NCBI GenBank assembly: GCA_020344215.1
Contig: CP070815.1
Coordinates: 1,634,903-1,698,902, forward strand
Direction: 5' to 3'
DNA: 64,000 nt
From: Gemmatimonadota bacterium
GTDB taxonomy: Bacteria; Gemmatimonadota; Gemmatimonadetes; Palauibacterales; KS3-K002
The notes beneath the pieces were generated by a model, which worked only from the letters and a program-made list of their open reading frames with translations, was not told the origin of the DNA and searched no databases. This document shows positions 29,436 through 38,484 of the stretch, piece after piece (within the stretch, counting starts at the first letter, position 1; each line of letters opens with the position of its first letter). Both the position numbers and the translations under genes were made by a program.

Positions 29436-30433
29436 CACAGTGTGAGGCGTATTCCTATGGAGCCGAAGAAGTTACCGGACTCAAGCTCGCCCCATCTCGA
29501 GGAGCCGAGCTTCTGCTCTTCCTGCCAGCCCACCTCAGCCACGATGTTGAAATAGAGGACGATGTAGGACACGTCGACGAAGGCCGACCAGCGCTCCATC
29601 TGTAGCTCGACCGGGTTGTCCTCAGGGACGACGACGACTGGCACGGTGGGTGGCGGCGGATTGACAGCGATGTCGACGTCGCTCGAGTAGCTGTCGTATC
29701 CCAGAGTGAGGGCCAGCCCCAGTGCGACGAAGCTCTTGCTGAGGCCGAGACGGAAGCTGGTGACGCTCATGTCCATCCCGAACTCGCCAGCGTCCCCCTC
29801 CCCGGTATCACCGTACTGCACGCGTCCGTGCCACTTGTACATGCCGGAGATCGAGATGCCGGGGGCGGTGAAGGATTCCCGCAACAGCCCGACTCGGGCA
29901 CCGAGCCCCCACCCGGTCGCATCGCCCTCGAACCCCTCCCCGTTGGGCAGGATGATCGCACTGAGCGTACCCAGCAGCTCGACCGACGCCAGGCCACCCA
30001 ATGTGGTCCCGAGTTGGAAGCCATCGAACACGCCGACAGAGAGATCTAGTTGGGCGCTAGGGATCGAGAACGACCGTGTCCCTACCGGATCGGCCATGTC
30101 CTCCGGGTAGTCGAGCAGGTCCGGTATCTCAGCCCAGGTCCAGCTGATACGGCCCCCGAGGTGGATTCTGGGGACGAAGCGGAACTTGGTGCCGATAGGG
30201 CTGGCCGTTCCCAGCACGGGGTTACCTCCTGCCAGCGCGATCCCCAGCTCCGGCTGGAGCAGCTGAACGGAAGCCACCACGTCGAGACATAGGGAATGAG
30301 CATTGGTGCCCGGGGCGAAGGCATCCTGGCAGCGATCGGAGAGCCTAGAGTCGAGCGCCTCCTGGCCGACGAGCGTGGCCGGCGCTTCGAACGCCAGAAT
30401 GAAGACGGGCAGGAATCGTATCGCGCGAGTCAT
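29435..30433 (-). CDS. Putative outer-membrane beta-barrel protein
   Basis: 332 residues, family not recognised. Signal peptide about 1-24, ending TLVGQ. Alternating hydrophobic strands with aromatic ends and turns rich in Gly/Asp/Asn continue to a final aromatic-ended strand FGSIGIRLTL, as in outer-membrane barrels. A short proline run with VPVVVVPEDNP (about 265-280) could be an external loop. ATG at 30431-30433 has GGAGAG eight bases upstream; a GTG overlapping the argS stop is 30 bases earlier. It lies between argS and ribD in one transcript, with no obvious functional link. Confidence 0.78.
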   Translation of the reverse strand: MTRAIRFLPVFILAFEAPATLVGQEALDSRLSDRCQDAFAPGTNAHSLCLDVVASVQLLQPELGIALAGGNPVLGTASPIGTKFRFVPRIHLGGRISWTWAEIPDLLDYPEDMADPVGTRSFSIPSAQLDLSVGVFDGFQLGTTLGGLASVELLGTLSAIILPNGEGFEGDATGWGLGARVGLLRESFTAPGISISGMYKWHGRVQYGDTGEGDAGEFGMDMSVTSFRLGLSKSFVALGLALTLGYDSYSSDVDIAVNPPPPTVPVVVVPEDNPVELQMERWSAFVDVSYIVLYFNIVAEVGWQEEQKLGSSRWGELESGNFFGSIGIRLTL

Positions 30434-30459
30434 CCTTATTCTCTCCGGCCGTCGCTCAC

Positions 30460-32118
30460 TCACATCTGTTCGGGCGCATCTATGCCCAGTAGCTCGAGCC
30501 CGTTGCGCAGCACGACTTCGGCGGCGCGTGCGATCACCAGCCGTGCGTTGGTGACGGCCGGCTCCTGGCCGAGCACACGGAGCGACGGGTCGCGGGTGCC
30601 GGCGTGGTACCAGCTGTTGAGCTGGTTGGCCAGTTCCTCGAGATAGGCGGTCACCCGGTGCGGCTCGCGGTTACGAGCAGCGGCGTCGACGAGCTCGGGG
30701 AAATCGAGAAGCGTCTTCATCATCTCGAAAGCGGCCGGCTGCGTGATCGGCGCGAGATCGACGCCGAGATCGATCTTCTCCGGTTCGATGCCGCCCCTGC
30801 GGTACACGCTGCGCAGGCGCGCGTGGGCGTACTGGACCTTGTAGACGGGGTTCTTCTCCGAGCGTTCCTTCGCCAGATCGAGGTCGAAGACCATCTGCTG
30901 CTGCGGCCCGCGGTCGAGGAAGAAGTAGCGAGTCACATCTGTTCCGACCTCGTCGACCAAATCGCGCAGTGTCACGAACTCGCCGGCCCGTTTGCTGAAC
31001 TTCACCTCTTCGCCGCCGCGCTCCACGCGCACGAGCTGTACGATCACCGCCTCGAAGAAATCCCGGCCCATACCGAGTGCTTGCATTGCGGCCGTCATAC
31101 GCGGTACGTAGCCGTGATGGTCGGCGCCCCATACGTCTATGGCGGTCTTGAAGCCGCGAACCGCCTTGTCACGATGGTAAGCGATATCGGGCAGGAAGTA
31201 CGTGCAGCTACCATCGCTCTTCACCAGCACGCGATCCTTGTCGTCACCGAACGTGCTGGTGCGCAGCCAGCGGGCACCATCGCGCTCGTAGAGCAGGCCC
31301 CGCTCATCGAGACCGGCCAGAGTGGCATCGATCTGGCCCGAGGCATAGACCGAGCTCTCCGATCGAAACTCGTCGAACTCGACTCGGAACGCCCGCATGT
31401 CATCCCGCTGTTCGGCCTGCATGCGCTCGAGCACGAAGTCACGCACAAGCCTACGCTCCTCCTCACCCCAGTCGCCGGCGAGGCGATCGCCGTGCACCGC
31501 CTGGAGCTCGCGCGCCAGGTCGGTCACATACTCGCCGTGATATCCGCCGTCGGGGACCTCGGCATCGATGCCGCAAAGCTGCCGGCCGCGGGCATAGATC
31601 GACTCGATCAAGTTGTCGACCTGGGCGCCGGCATCGTTGACGTAGAACTCGCGGCAGACCTTGTGCCCTGTCCACTCGAGGAGCCGGGCGATGGCATCCC
31701 CGACGGCGGCACCGCGGCCGTGACCGACGTGGAGGGGCCCGGTAGGGTTCGCCGATACAAACTCGACGTTGACCGCCCGCCCCGCACCCCAATCGCTGCG
31801 GCCATACTCGCGGCCCGCAGCAACGATTCGACGGACGCGCTCGCGCAGGTAGTCGCGGCTGAGCGTGAAATTGATAAAACCGGGGCCGGCGATCTCGGCC
31901 CGCTCGATGTCGAGCGCGGCGAGATCCAGCCGCTCGATGAGTTCCTGCGCCAGGTCGCGCGGCTTCCGCTTCAGCCGCCCGGCGAGCACCATCGCCAGGT
32001 TGGTGGCCAGATCGCCGTGCTCGACGCTCGCTGGGCGTTCCAGCTGGGCCTCGACCCCCTCGCCGCCTAAGGCCTGCGCGGCCGCCTCGAGCGCCCGGGC
32101 GAGTTCGGGGTGACGCAT
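30460..32118 (-). CDS. argS: Arginyl-tRNA synthetase
   Basis: 552 residues, normal length. Class I features: N-terminal additional domain with DLATNLAMVLAG, HVGHGRG (HIGH-type motif) in NPTGPLHVGHGRGAAVGD, then VKFSKRAGEF (KMSKS region) and C-terminal anticodon-binding helices with a conserved LLGIDAPEQM end. Charges tRNA-Arg. Directly abuts the FmdB-like gene upstream and overlaps the barrel gene region downstream. Confidence 0.96.
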   Translation of the reverse strand: MRHPELARALEAAAQALGGEGVEAQLERPASVEHGDLATNLAMVLAGRLKRKPRDLAQELIERLDLAALDIERAEIAGPGFINFTLSRDYLRERVRRIVAAGREYGRSDWGAGRAVNVEFVSANPTGPLHVGHGRGAAVGDAIARLLEWTGHKVCREFYVNDAGAQVDNLIESIYARGRQLCGIDAEVPDGGYHGEYVTDLARELQAVHGDRLAGDWGEEERRLVRDFVLERMQAEQRDDMRAFRVEFDEFRSESSVYASGQIDATLAGLDERGLLYERDGARWLRTSTFGDDKDRVLVKSDGSCTYFLPDIAYHRDKAVRGFKTAIDVWGADHHGYVPRMTAAMQALGMGRDFFEAVIVQLVRVERGGEEVKFSKRAGEFVTLRDLVDEVGTDVTRYFFLDRGPQQQMVFDLDLAKERSEKNPVYKVQYAHARLRSVYRRGGIEPEKIDLGVDLAPITQPAAFEMMKTLLDFPELVDAAARNREPHRVTAYLEELANQLNSWYHAGTRDPSLRVLGQEPAVTNARLVIARAAEVVLRNGLELLGIDAPEQM

Positions 32119-32421
32119 CTATTTCGAGCCCTTCTTCGGCTCGGCCTTCTTACTGCCGGCAGAATCGTCCGACTTCTTAGCCGACGCGCTGCTGGTGGAC
32201 TCTTTCGTCTCTTTCTTCTCGGCTTCCTTGTAGGACGAGCTGCGGTAGTCGGTGGCGTAGAAGCCGGAACCCTTGAATAGGAGGCCGGCACCACCTGAGA
32301 TGAGACGTTCGGCTTCCTTGCCGCACTGCACGCAGTCCACGCTGGACTTCTCGGAGATCTTCATCGAGAACCGCTCGAACCGGTGCCCACAGCGCTTACA
32401 CTTGTACTCGTACGTCGGCAT
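32119..32421 (-). CDS. FmdB-family zinc-ribbon protein
   Basis: 100 residues. MPTYEYKCKRCGHRFE and CVQCGKEAERLI give the four zinc cysteines of the FmdB/CxxC_CxxC_SSSS family, followed by GSGFYATDYR and then a low-complexity tail of Lys, Ser and Glu. Such proteins are proposed regulators of amidase or formamidase genes, but the role is unproven. The stop touches the argS start, so the two are co-transcribed. Small hydrophilic cytosolic protein. Confidence 0.88.
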   Translation of the reverse strand: MPTYEYKCKRCGHRFERFSMKISEKSSVDCVQCGKEAERLISGGAGLLFKGSGFYATDYRSSSYKEAEKKETKESTSSASAKKSDDSAGSKKAEPKKGSK

Positions 32422-32493
32422 CTTCTAGCTGGTTGTCCGCTGTGTCCCCTATGATGTTGCCCGGCCGAAAGTTATCCGAAGGAGCGACCGCCT

Positions 32494-34062
32494 TCAACTC
32501 GCCGCCCGATACTCCCCCCAAATCTCTCGCAGGGCGTCGCTGATCTCACCCAGCGTGGCCCGCAGCTTCACCGCCTCCACGATGTGGGGTAGCAGGTTCT
32601 GGCTGCCCGAGGCGGCCTTGGAGAGTTGTGTCAGGATGCGGTCTACGTCCTTGGCGCTGCGCTCCGCGCGGATTCGGTCAAGGCGGGCCTGCTGCCGCCG
32701 CTCGAGCTCCGGGAAGGCGGGTTGCTCGATGCGCGGCTCGGCTTCCTCCTCGCGGTACTCGTTGACGCCGACTACGACACGGTCGCCGCGCTCGACCTGC
32801 AGCTGGTAGGCGTAGGCGGCACGCTGGATCTCGTCGACGATGTAGGAGATCGAGCGAGCGGCGCCGCCGCGGTCCGCGACCTCCCGCAGGTAGCCTCTCG
32901 CTCGCTCTTCGAGCTGAGCGGTCAGCGCCTCCACGTAGTAGCTCCCCGCCAGCGGGTCGGCCGTGCTGGTGGCCCCCGACTCGTTGGCGAGGATCTGTTG
33001 GGTACGGAGCGCCAGCTTCGCCGAGTCGGCGGTGGGGAGTGCCAGCGCCTCGTCGTAGGCGTTGGTGTGGAGCGACTGCGTCCCGCCCAGCGCGGCGGCT
33101 AGCGCCTGTACGGTGACGCGAACCACGTTGTTGAGCGGCTGCTGGGCGGCGAGCGTCGACCCTCCCGTCTGCGTGTGGAAGCGAAGCAGGCAGGCTCGGT
33201 CCGAGGCGCCGTAGCGCTCACGCATGAGCGTCGCCCAGAGCCGGCGGGCGGCGCGGAACTTCGCGACCTCCTCGAAGAGGTCGTTATGCGAGGCGAAGAA
33301 GAAGGAGAGGCGCGGCGCGAAATCCTCGACGTCCAGGCCGCGCCCGATCGCCCGCTCGACGTACTCGAGCCCGTTGGCCAACGTAAAAGCGATCTCCTGC
33401 ACCGCGGTACAGCCGGCCTCGCGCATGTGGTAGCCGCTAATCGAGATGCTGTTCCAGCGCGGCAGCTCGCCGGCGCAGAAATCGAAGATGTCGGTTACGA
33501 GGCGGAGGCTGGGCTCCACCGGGAAGATGTAGGTACCGCGGGCGACGAATTCCTTGAGGATATCGTTCTGAACCGTACCGGCCAGCGAGTCGCGGCTTAT
33601 CCCGCGCTCATCCGCCAAGGCCACATACATGGCGAGCAGGATGGCAGCGGTGGCGTTGATCGTCATCGACGTCGAGACCCGCCCGAGGTCGATCCCATCG
33701 AAGAGTATGCCCAAGTCGTCGACCGTATCGATCGCCACCCCCACCCGGCCGACTTCTCCGCCCGCCATCGCGTGGTCCGAGTCCATCCCCATCTGGGTGG
33801 GCAGGTCGAAGGCCACAGACAGGCCCGTCTGCCCGGATTCGAGAAGGAAGCGGAATCGGCGGTTCGTGTCCTCAGCGGTTCCGAAGCCGGCGTATTGCCG
33901 CATCGTCCACAGACGCCCCCGATACATCGTCTCGTAGACACCGCGCGTGAAGGGAAAGCGGCCGGGTTCGCCGGGATCGCCGGCGCCGGCGCGCCCTGCG
34001 TCTTCCGCCGTGTATGCGGGCTTGATCGGAATGCCGCTGGTGTTCTCGAGCTCGTCCTTCAA
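32494..34062 (-). CDS. Methylmalonyl-CoA mutase, catalytic (large) subunit without B12 domain
   Basis: 522 residues: only the substrate-binding TIM-barrel part; the B12-binding domain must be encoded elsewhere, as in bacteria and archaea with split mutases. Substrate determinants favour methylmalonyl-CoA: RQYAGF gives Tyr57 (Tyr89 equivalent) and [10 protein letters not shown] gives Arg175 (Arg207 equivalent), both replaced in isobutyryl-CoA mutases. [12 protein letters not shown] and QILANESG blocks are present. Probable TTG start at 34060-34062, with no clear ribosome site. Converts (R)-methylmalonyl-CoA to succinyl-CoA, downstream of the biotin carrier gene. Confidence 0.92.
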   Translation of the reverse strand: MKDELENTSGIPIKPAYTAEDAGRAGAGDPGEPGRFPFTRGVYETMYRGRLWTMRQYAGFGTAEDTNRRFRFLLESGQTGLSVAFDLPTQMGMDSDHAMAGGEVGRVGVAIDTVDDLGILFDGIDLGRVSTSMTINATAAILLAMYVALADERGISRDSLAGTVQNDILKEFVARGTYIFPVEPSLRLVTDIFDFCAGELPRWNSISISGYHMREAGCTAVQEIAFTLANGLEYVERAIGRGLDVEDFAPRLSFFFASHNDLFEEVAKFRAARRLWATLMRERYGASDRACLLRFHTQTGGSTLAAQQPLNNVVRVTVQALAAALGGTQSLHTNAYDEALALPTADSAKLALRTQQILANESGATSTADPLAGSYYVEALTAQLEERARGYLREVADRGGAARSISYIVDEIQRAAYAYQLQVERGDRVVVGVNEYREEEAEPRIEQPAFPELERRQQARLDRIRAERSAKDVDRILTQLSKAASGSQNLLPHIVEAVKLRATLGEISDALREIWGEYRAAS

Positions 34063-34129
34063 GTCACCGCGCCCCGGTCACTGGATCTTGGCAATTGACA
34101 CCGGATCACTGAGGTTTCACTCGGGAAGT

Positions 34130-34160
34130 GGATATCGGATGTTGGATATTGGATATCGGA
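34130..34160 (+). repeat. Copy of the dispersed GGATATTGG intergenic repeat
   Basis: Thirty-one bases made of GGATATCGGAT, GTTGGATATT and GGATATCGGA in the 116-base gap between the biotin carrier and mutase genes. Strikingly A/T-rich and regular against the surroundings. The same gap also carries CCGGTCACTGG at 34074-34084, repeated in inverted form near 7405. Confidence 0.55.
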
Positions 34161-34178
34161 GCAGACCACCCGCCTGCA

Positions 34179-34697
34179 TTACCCCCCAGCGCTGACCGGC
34201 TCGATGACCAACAGCGTCTCCCCCTTATCCACCGCCTGCCCCGGCGCGACGCGCACCTCCGCGACCCGGCCCGCCGACGTCGCCTTAAGCTCGTTCTCCA
34301 TCTTCATCGCCTCGATGACGATGAGCCCCTGGCCCCGCCCGACCTGCTCGTCTTCAACCACTTCCACCTTGATCACCAGACCCGGCATCGGCGCCGTTAC
34401 CTCCAGCGGCCCCTGGCTGACCGCAACGGTACCGGTAAGCTCACGGATCGCCCGGCTCCGCTCATCCAGCGCCACGACCCTGTGGCGCCGCCCATCGACC
34501 TCCAGCTCCCAGTCGCCACGCCCGTCGCGGCGCCGCGCGCGAAGCGTGTGAGATCGGCCATCGAGCACCAGATGCCAGAGGTGCGACCCATGGTTCGCCT
34601 TCAGGTCGGCTTCCACCGGCTGGCCGTCCAGCTTCACACCCTCCGGGCCGATCTCGACCTCGAAGGTGCGGTCTCCGATCTCCACGTAGTACTTCAT
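34179..34697 (-). CDS. Biotin carboxyl carrier protein of an acyl-CoA carboxylase
   Basis: 172 residues from ATG at 34695-34697. N-terminal region like the small BT-type linker domain (RTFEVEI, DGR.H.V), then a biotinyl domain with the biotinylated lysine at 132 in EAMKMENE. It must work with the biotin carboxylase (39645-41156) and carboxyltransferase (41156-42706). Carries CO2 between their sites. Placed just upstream of the mutase that uses the product. Confidence 0.92.
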   Translation of the reverse strand: MKYYVEIGDRTFEVEIGPEGVKLDGQPVEADLKANHGSHLWHLVLDGRSHTLRARRRDGRGDWELEVDGRRHRVVALDERSRAIRELTGTVAVSQGPLEVTAPMPGLVIKVEVVEDEQVGRGQGLIVIEAMKMENELKATSAGRVAEVRVAPGQAVDKGETLLVIEPVSAGG

Positions 34698-35034
34698 CGA
34701 GCCGGGCTCTTCGATTGGGCTGTGATGCCTCATCCCCAACGCTCTCATAATCAGCCGGTCACACCCAGCACGCAACAGGGCCGTCTGCTCATCCCGAATC
34801 GGCAGGCCTCGGGCCGAGGTATGTAGAGTGGTTGTCAGAGACAGTCAGTCGACAATTGTGGACAACAGCTCGACACCGTTTCTCCCACATTCGTCTGGGC
34901 GCGGCGCCTCTGTTTCCCCTCTCGCCTCCCCTTTCTAAATTCCGTGCCGATAATCCAACATCCGCAAAACGGGGCAACCCAGAGTGAGAACCACAGGACT
35001 TCTCACTTACCCAACGCGGAGGTGTGTTCAAATC
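34698..35034. other. Divergent intergenic region between biotin carrier and porin genes
   Basis: 337 bases between divergent genes. It holds presumably both promoters, though no strong -10/-35 pair stands out. A further copy of the repeat core, GATAATCCAACATCCG (34949-34964), lies here, plus a short ACAATTGT palindrome near 34853. No supported protein frame. Confidence 0.5.
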
Positions 35035-36165
35035 ATGCTCAAACGACTGTTGGGAGTCGGGCTGGCAGCGGTCGCGCTGTCGGCCAGCAACGTGGCTGCC
35101 CAGGTGGAGATCGAGGCGAATGCCATGGCGATCAACCTGACGGGGCGCCTGCATGCGATGTGGGACTACAGCTCAGCATCGGAAGATCTAAGCAGCGTCT
35201 TTCTGATTCGCCGTGCCCGCCTCACCATGGAGATAGAAGTCAACGACTTCATCAGCGGAAAGATCCAGCCGGAATTTTCCACTGGGTTCAGCCTGGAGAA
35301 CGGCTTGCGCTTAAAGGACGCCTACGTCGACATGACCTTCGCCCCCGAGTTTCGGGTTCGGATGGGTCAGTTCAAGCGTCCCTTCGACCTCTTCGAGTTG
35401 ACTAGCTCGACCCAGACCTTGGTGATCGAGCGTACCGGTGTAGTGCGCGGCGTCGACCCATCGTGCGCCGGCGTTGGATCGATCTGCAGCTACAGTCGTC
35501 TCACGGAGAAGCTCGGGTACTCCGAACGCGACGTCGGCCTGATGATCGGCGGCGTGATTGACGACAACTGGGTGTGGTCGGCGTCTTTTACCAACGGCAC
35601 GATCTTCGAGGACGTTGTAAGGTTCATCTCAGAGGACGACACGACCGAGGTGTTCTCCGAGGGTAAGTCGTTCGGTGGCCGTCTCGAGTACCGCGGCGAC
35701 AAGCTCAGGGTCGGCGCCAACGCCGCCGCTCACGACTTCGCCAACGACAGCACGCTGGACGAGGTCGATTACGGTTTTGCCTACGGCGCCGACCTGGAAT
35801 GGGGCAGCTACACGTCCGGGCTCCACGTCCAGGCCGGCATCACGGCGGGCGATAACTGGAGGGACCTCGATACAGACGGTGACCCGACCTTCTTCTGGAC
35901 GACTCAAGGCATCGTAACGTACAAGATTCCGGTGTCGAACAACCGGTTCGTAGAAGCAATCGAGCCCGTCGGACGAGTCAGCTACGCGGACCTCGACGCC
36001 GAGGCCACAGATGAGCAGATCAACGAAGGTCTGCTGCTTACGCCCGGCTTCGTCGTCTACTTCATTGGGCGCAACAAAGTCGCGCTCAACGTGGACATAT
36101 TCGCGCCGGGTGACGACAACGACACCGAGTACTCGGTGAAGGTGATGTCGTATCTGCACTTCTAG
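35035..36165 (+). CDS. Phosphate-selective porin O/P family outer-membrane protein
   Basis: 376 residues. Signal peptide about 1-22 (SNVAAQ). The mature part follows the OprO/P-like porin pattern: RRARLTMEIEVNDFISGKIQPEF, LKDAYVDMTFAPEFRVRMGQFKRPFDLFELTSS, YSERDVGLMIGG, and a C-terminal strand ending in phenylalanine (VMSYLHF). One disulphide may form in DPSCAGVGSICS. GGAGG sits before the ATG at 35035. Likely a general or anion-selective diffusion porin; selectivity is not readable. Confidence 0.9.
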   Translation: MLKRLLGVGLAAVALSASNVAAQVEIEANAMAINLTGRLHAMWDYSSASEDLSSVFLIRRARLTMEIEVNDFISGKIQPEFSTGFSLENGLRLKDAYVDMTFAPEFRVRMGQFKRPFDLFELTSSTQTLVIERTGVVRGVDPSCAGVGSICSYSRLTEKLGYSERDVGLMIGGVIDDNWVWSASFTNGTIFEDVVRFISEDDTTEVFSEGKSFGGRLEYRGDKLRVGANAAAHDFANDSTLDEVDYGFAYGADLEWGSYTSGLHVQAGITAGDNWRDLDTDGDPTFFWTTQGIVTYKIPVSNNRFVEAIEPVGRVSYADLDAEATDEQINEGLLLTPGFVVYFIGRNKVALNVDIFAPGDDNDTEYSVKVMSYLHF

Positions 36166-36247
36166 AACTTGGTGAAGGGTTCTCGCTGGGTCACTTCGGC
36201 TACGTGCCGCTGCACACCGAGATGGGCTGACGAAGTCTTGTCAGCGC

Positions 36248-37399
36248 ATGGCACTCCAGCGAGATTTGCCGCCGTACATCCAAAGTAGGCCCAACCCGAA
36301 AGGCTCAGCACTCGCGGTGAGCGCCGGAGACGCGTTGGAAATTCAACTCTCGATACAAGAAGCCCTATCCGTCAGTCGTGGATTGGCCCTCACGATCATC
36401 GCCGTGGCGCTCGCCGCTTCCCCTGTCCACGGGCACAAGACTGACGTCGTCACCCTGGAGAACGGCGACCATATCACAGGAGAGATCAAGGAGCTGACGC
36501 GCGGGAGGCTCTCCTACTCGACGGACGATATTGGAACGATCTCCATCGAGTGGGAGCACATCCTGCGGATCACCAGCCAGCAGTACTTCGAGGTCGAGCT
36601 GAGCTCGGGAGAGAAGTACTTCGGCCAGATCGATCCGGCGGTCGAGCCACGCTGGATAGTCATGACGATCGCCGAATTCAGCGACACGCTGAGCATGGCC
36701 TCGGTGGTGCGCATCGTCCCGATCGAGGCGACGTTCTGGGAGCGCCTGAGCGGGTACATCGACCTGAGATTCAACTTTCAGCAAGCCAACCTGGTGAGGG
36801 ACCTGACGATCGGCGGTTAGGTGGAGTACCGAACGAGGAAGACGTTCAACGTTCTCGATTTCGAGACCTATTTTCAAAACCAGGAGACTGGCGGCGAGAC
36901 CAGCCGCAACTCGCTAGGCTATGAGATCAACCGCTTCGTGGCCAGAAAGTGGACGGCTCTGGCAAGCATTGATCTGGAACAGAACGCACAGAAAGAGCTG
37001 GACCGGCGTACTACCCTGGGTGGCGGTGGCTCTCTTATCCTGACCCAGACGCACCACGGCAGCCTACGGACCACGGCCAAGCTGCAGTGGATCAACGAGC
37101 AATTCACGGGTGAGGAGGAGGCCAGCGATGACCTGGAAGCGGACTTCGGCGCGCAGGGCGAATACTACCTGTTCGACAGCCCGAAGACGGACATCACCTC
37201 CACCCTGTCGATTTCGCCGAACCTTACAGATTTCGGGCGAGTCCGCATCGATTTCGATGCCCGGCTGTCCTACGAGTTGCTGAGCGATTTCACCATCGCC
37301 CTTACCGTTCGCGAGGAGTTCGACAGCCGGCCCCCGTCCGAGACCCCCACCAATAAGAACGACTTCTCCACCACACTCTCCGTCGGCTGGACGTTCTGA
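36248..37399 (+). pseudogene. DUF481 (YdiY-like) outer-membrane barrel gene interrupted by in-frame TAG
   Basis: Two parts in the same frame, 36248-36820 and 36821-37399, join into one 383-codon gene but for a TAG at 36818-36820. Part one has a signal-like stretch and the lead domain (VVTLENGDHITGEIKELTRG, IEWEHILRITS); part two carries on the DUF481 barrel (EYRTRKTFNVLDFETYF, ending FSTTLSVGWTF). Residues before and after the TAG continue smoothly, so it is a point change (from GAG or a Tyr codon), not a boundary. The true start is unclear (signal peptide around codons 42-62). Could also be an amber suppression site. Confidence 0.8.
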
Positions 37400-37427
37400 A
37401 AGCTCCGTTGACCCGATCCGTTTCTCA

Positions 37428-37643
37428 GTGCTAGACTCCCCCGACAGGTCCGACGATCTCGATGGTCGTTCGGCACACCTCAACCTTCAACCCACTTCAT
37501 ATGCGGTGACTCGGAACGGGGTTTGGGCGCGATTGGCAGAAGCTCTGATGGCAGGCGTCGCCTTATTCGGCGAGGCGGCGTTCGCTCAAGACAGCTCCAC
37601 CGACAACATCTTCCGCTTCCGAGCCAGCTACCACATCCCATAG
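37428..37643 (+). pseudogene. Short remnant of a secreted protein gene
   Basis: 71 codons; the later part reads like a signal peptide (LMAGVALFGEAAFAQD) and then stops after ASYHIP. An ATG at 37548 would begin exactly at this signal. No family match can be made. Placed between the broken DUF481 gene and a truncated barrel, it may be the 5' remnant of another outer-membrane protein. Weak support. Confidence 0.3.
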
Positions 37644-37662
37644 CCGACGCACGAGCAGACAC

Positions 37663-38484
37663 TTGAACACTGCGGGCGCCCTCTTGCTGGCCACGGTGAC
37701 TCTCCTCCGTATCCCCGACAGCGTGGACGCGCAAGAGCTCGAGCCGCGAGCGTATTCCCCCGCCCCCGTGGGCGTGAACTTCGTTGTCGCGAGCCTCGGC
37801 TACTCGACGGGGAGTCTGCTACTCGACCCGGCGCTCCCCATCGAAGATGGGCGTGCGGACCTTAACCTCGCCATCGCGGGCTACGTTCGGACGATCAACG
37901 TGTTTGGGCTCTCGGGTAAGCTGGGAGCGATTGTCCCGTATACCTGGGGTGAGTTCGAGGGGACCGTTGAGGGCGAACCTACTCGTGCCGCACGCTCAGG
38001 CCTGGGCGACCCGAGGCTCGTGGTTGGCGTAAACTTCATCGGCGCACCGGCGCTGAGCGCCCCCGAGTTCGCCAGCTACCAGCAGAAGACGATTGTCGGA
38101 GCGACCCTTCAGGTCGTCGCGCCCCTGGGGAAGTACGACTCGGTCAGGCTGGTCAACCTCGGCTCGCATCGCTGGTCTTTCCTCACGCAGGCCGGCCTCT
38201 CGCACCGGCTGCAACGGTGGACGCTGGAGGCGCAGGGCGGTGTCTGGCTGTTCACCGACAACCCCGAGTTCTACGGCGGCAGCAGGCTGGAGCAGGATCC
38301 GATCTACTTCGCACAGGGTCACGTCTCTTACACCTTCCGGCGCGGCCTCTGGGCGAGCGTCACGACCGTTTCGACATGCGCGGTCTGCGGGAACATGTCG
38401 AAGGCCTGGCAGCCTTGCAGCTCGAACGACTCGGCGAGCCTGCTAAGGTCACGCGCCAGCGTCGCCGGGTCGCAACTCTGGTAG
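37663..38484 (+). pseudogene. Transporter-like (phenol MetA-type) outer-membrane barrel, 3' end lost
   Basis: Residues 1-24 are a signal peptide (SVDAQ), followed by a barrel resembling the family PF13557 (VGVNFVVASLGYSTGS, GLGDPRLVVGVNFIGAP, RLVNLGSHRWSFLTQAGLSHRL). Family-like sequence stops near GHVSYTFRRGLWASV (about 38345). From there the frame runs through the antisense of rlmD and becomes compositional noise with cysteines. About 60 residues including the final strands, needed for barrel closure, are missing. TTG start. Likely inactive. Confidence 0.7.

Noticed and set aside
29436..30470. FMN riboswitch before ribD
   Set aside because: ribD is preceded directly by coding sequence (barrel gene and argS); no RFN element is seen.
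30604..32070. 488-codon plus-strand open frame
   Set aside because: Antisense to argS, a certain gene.
36818..36820. Selenocysteine readthrough at the DUF481 break
   Set aside because: The codon is TAG; selenocysteine uses TGA, so SelB cannot explain it.
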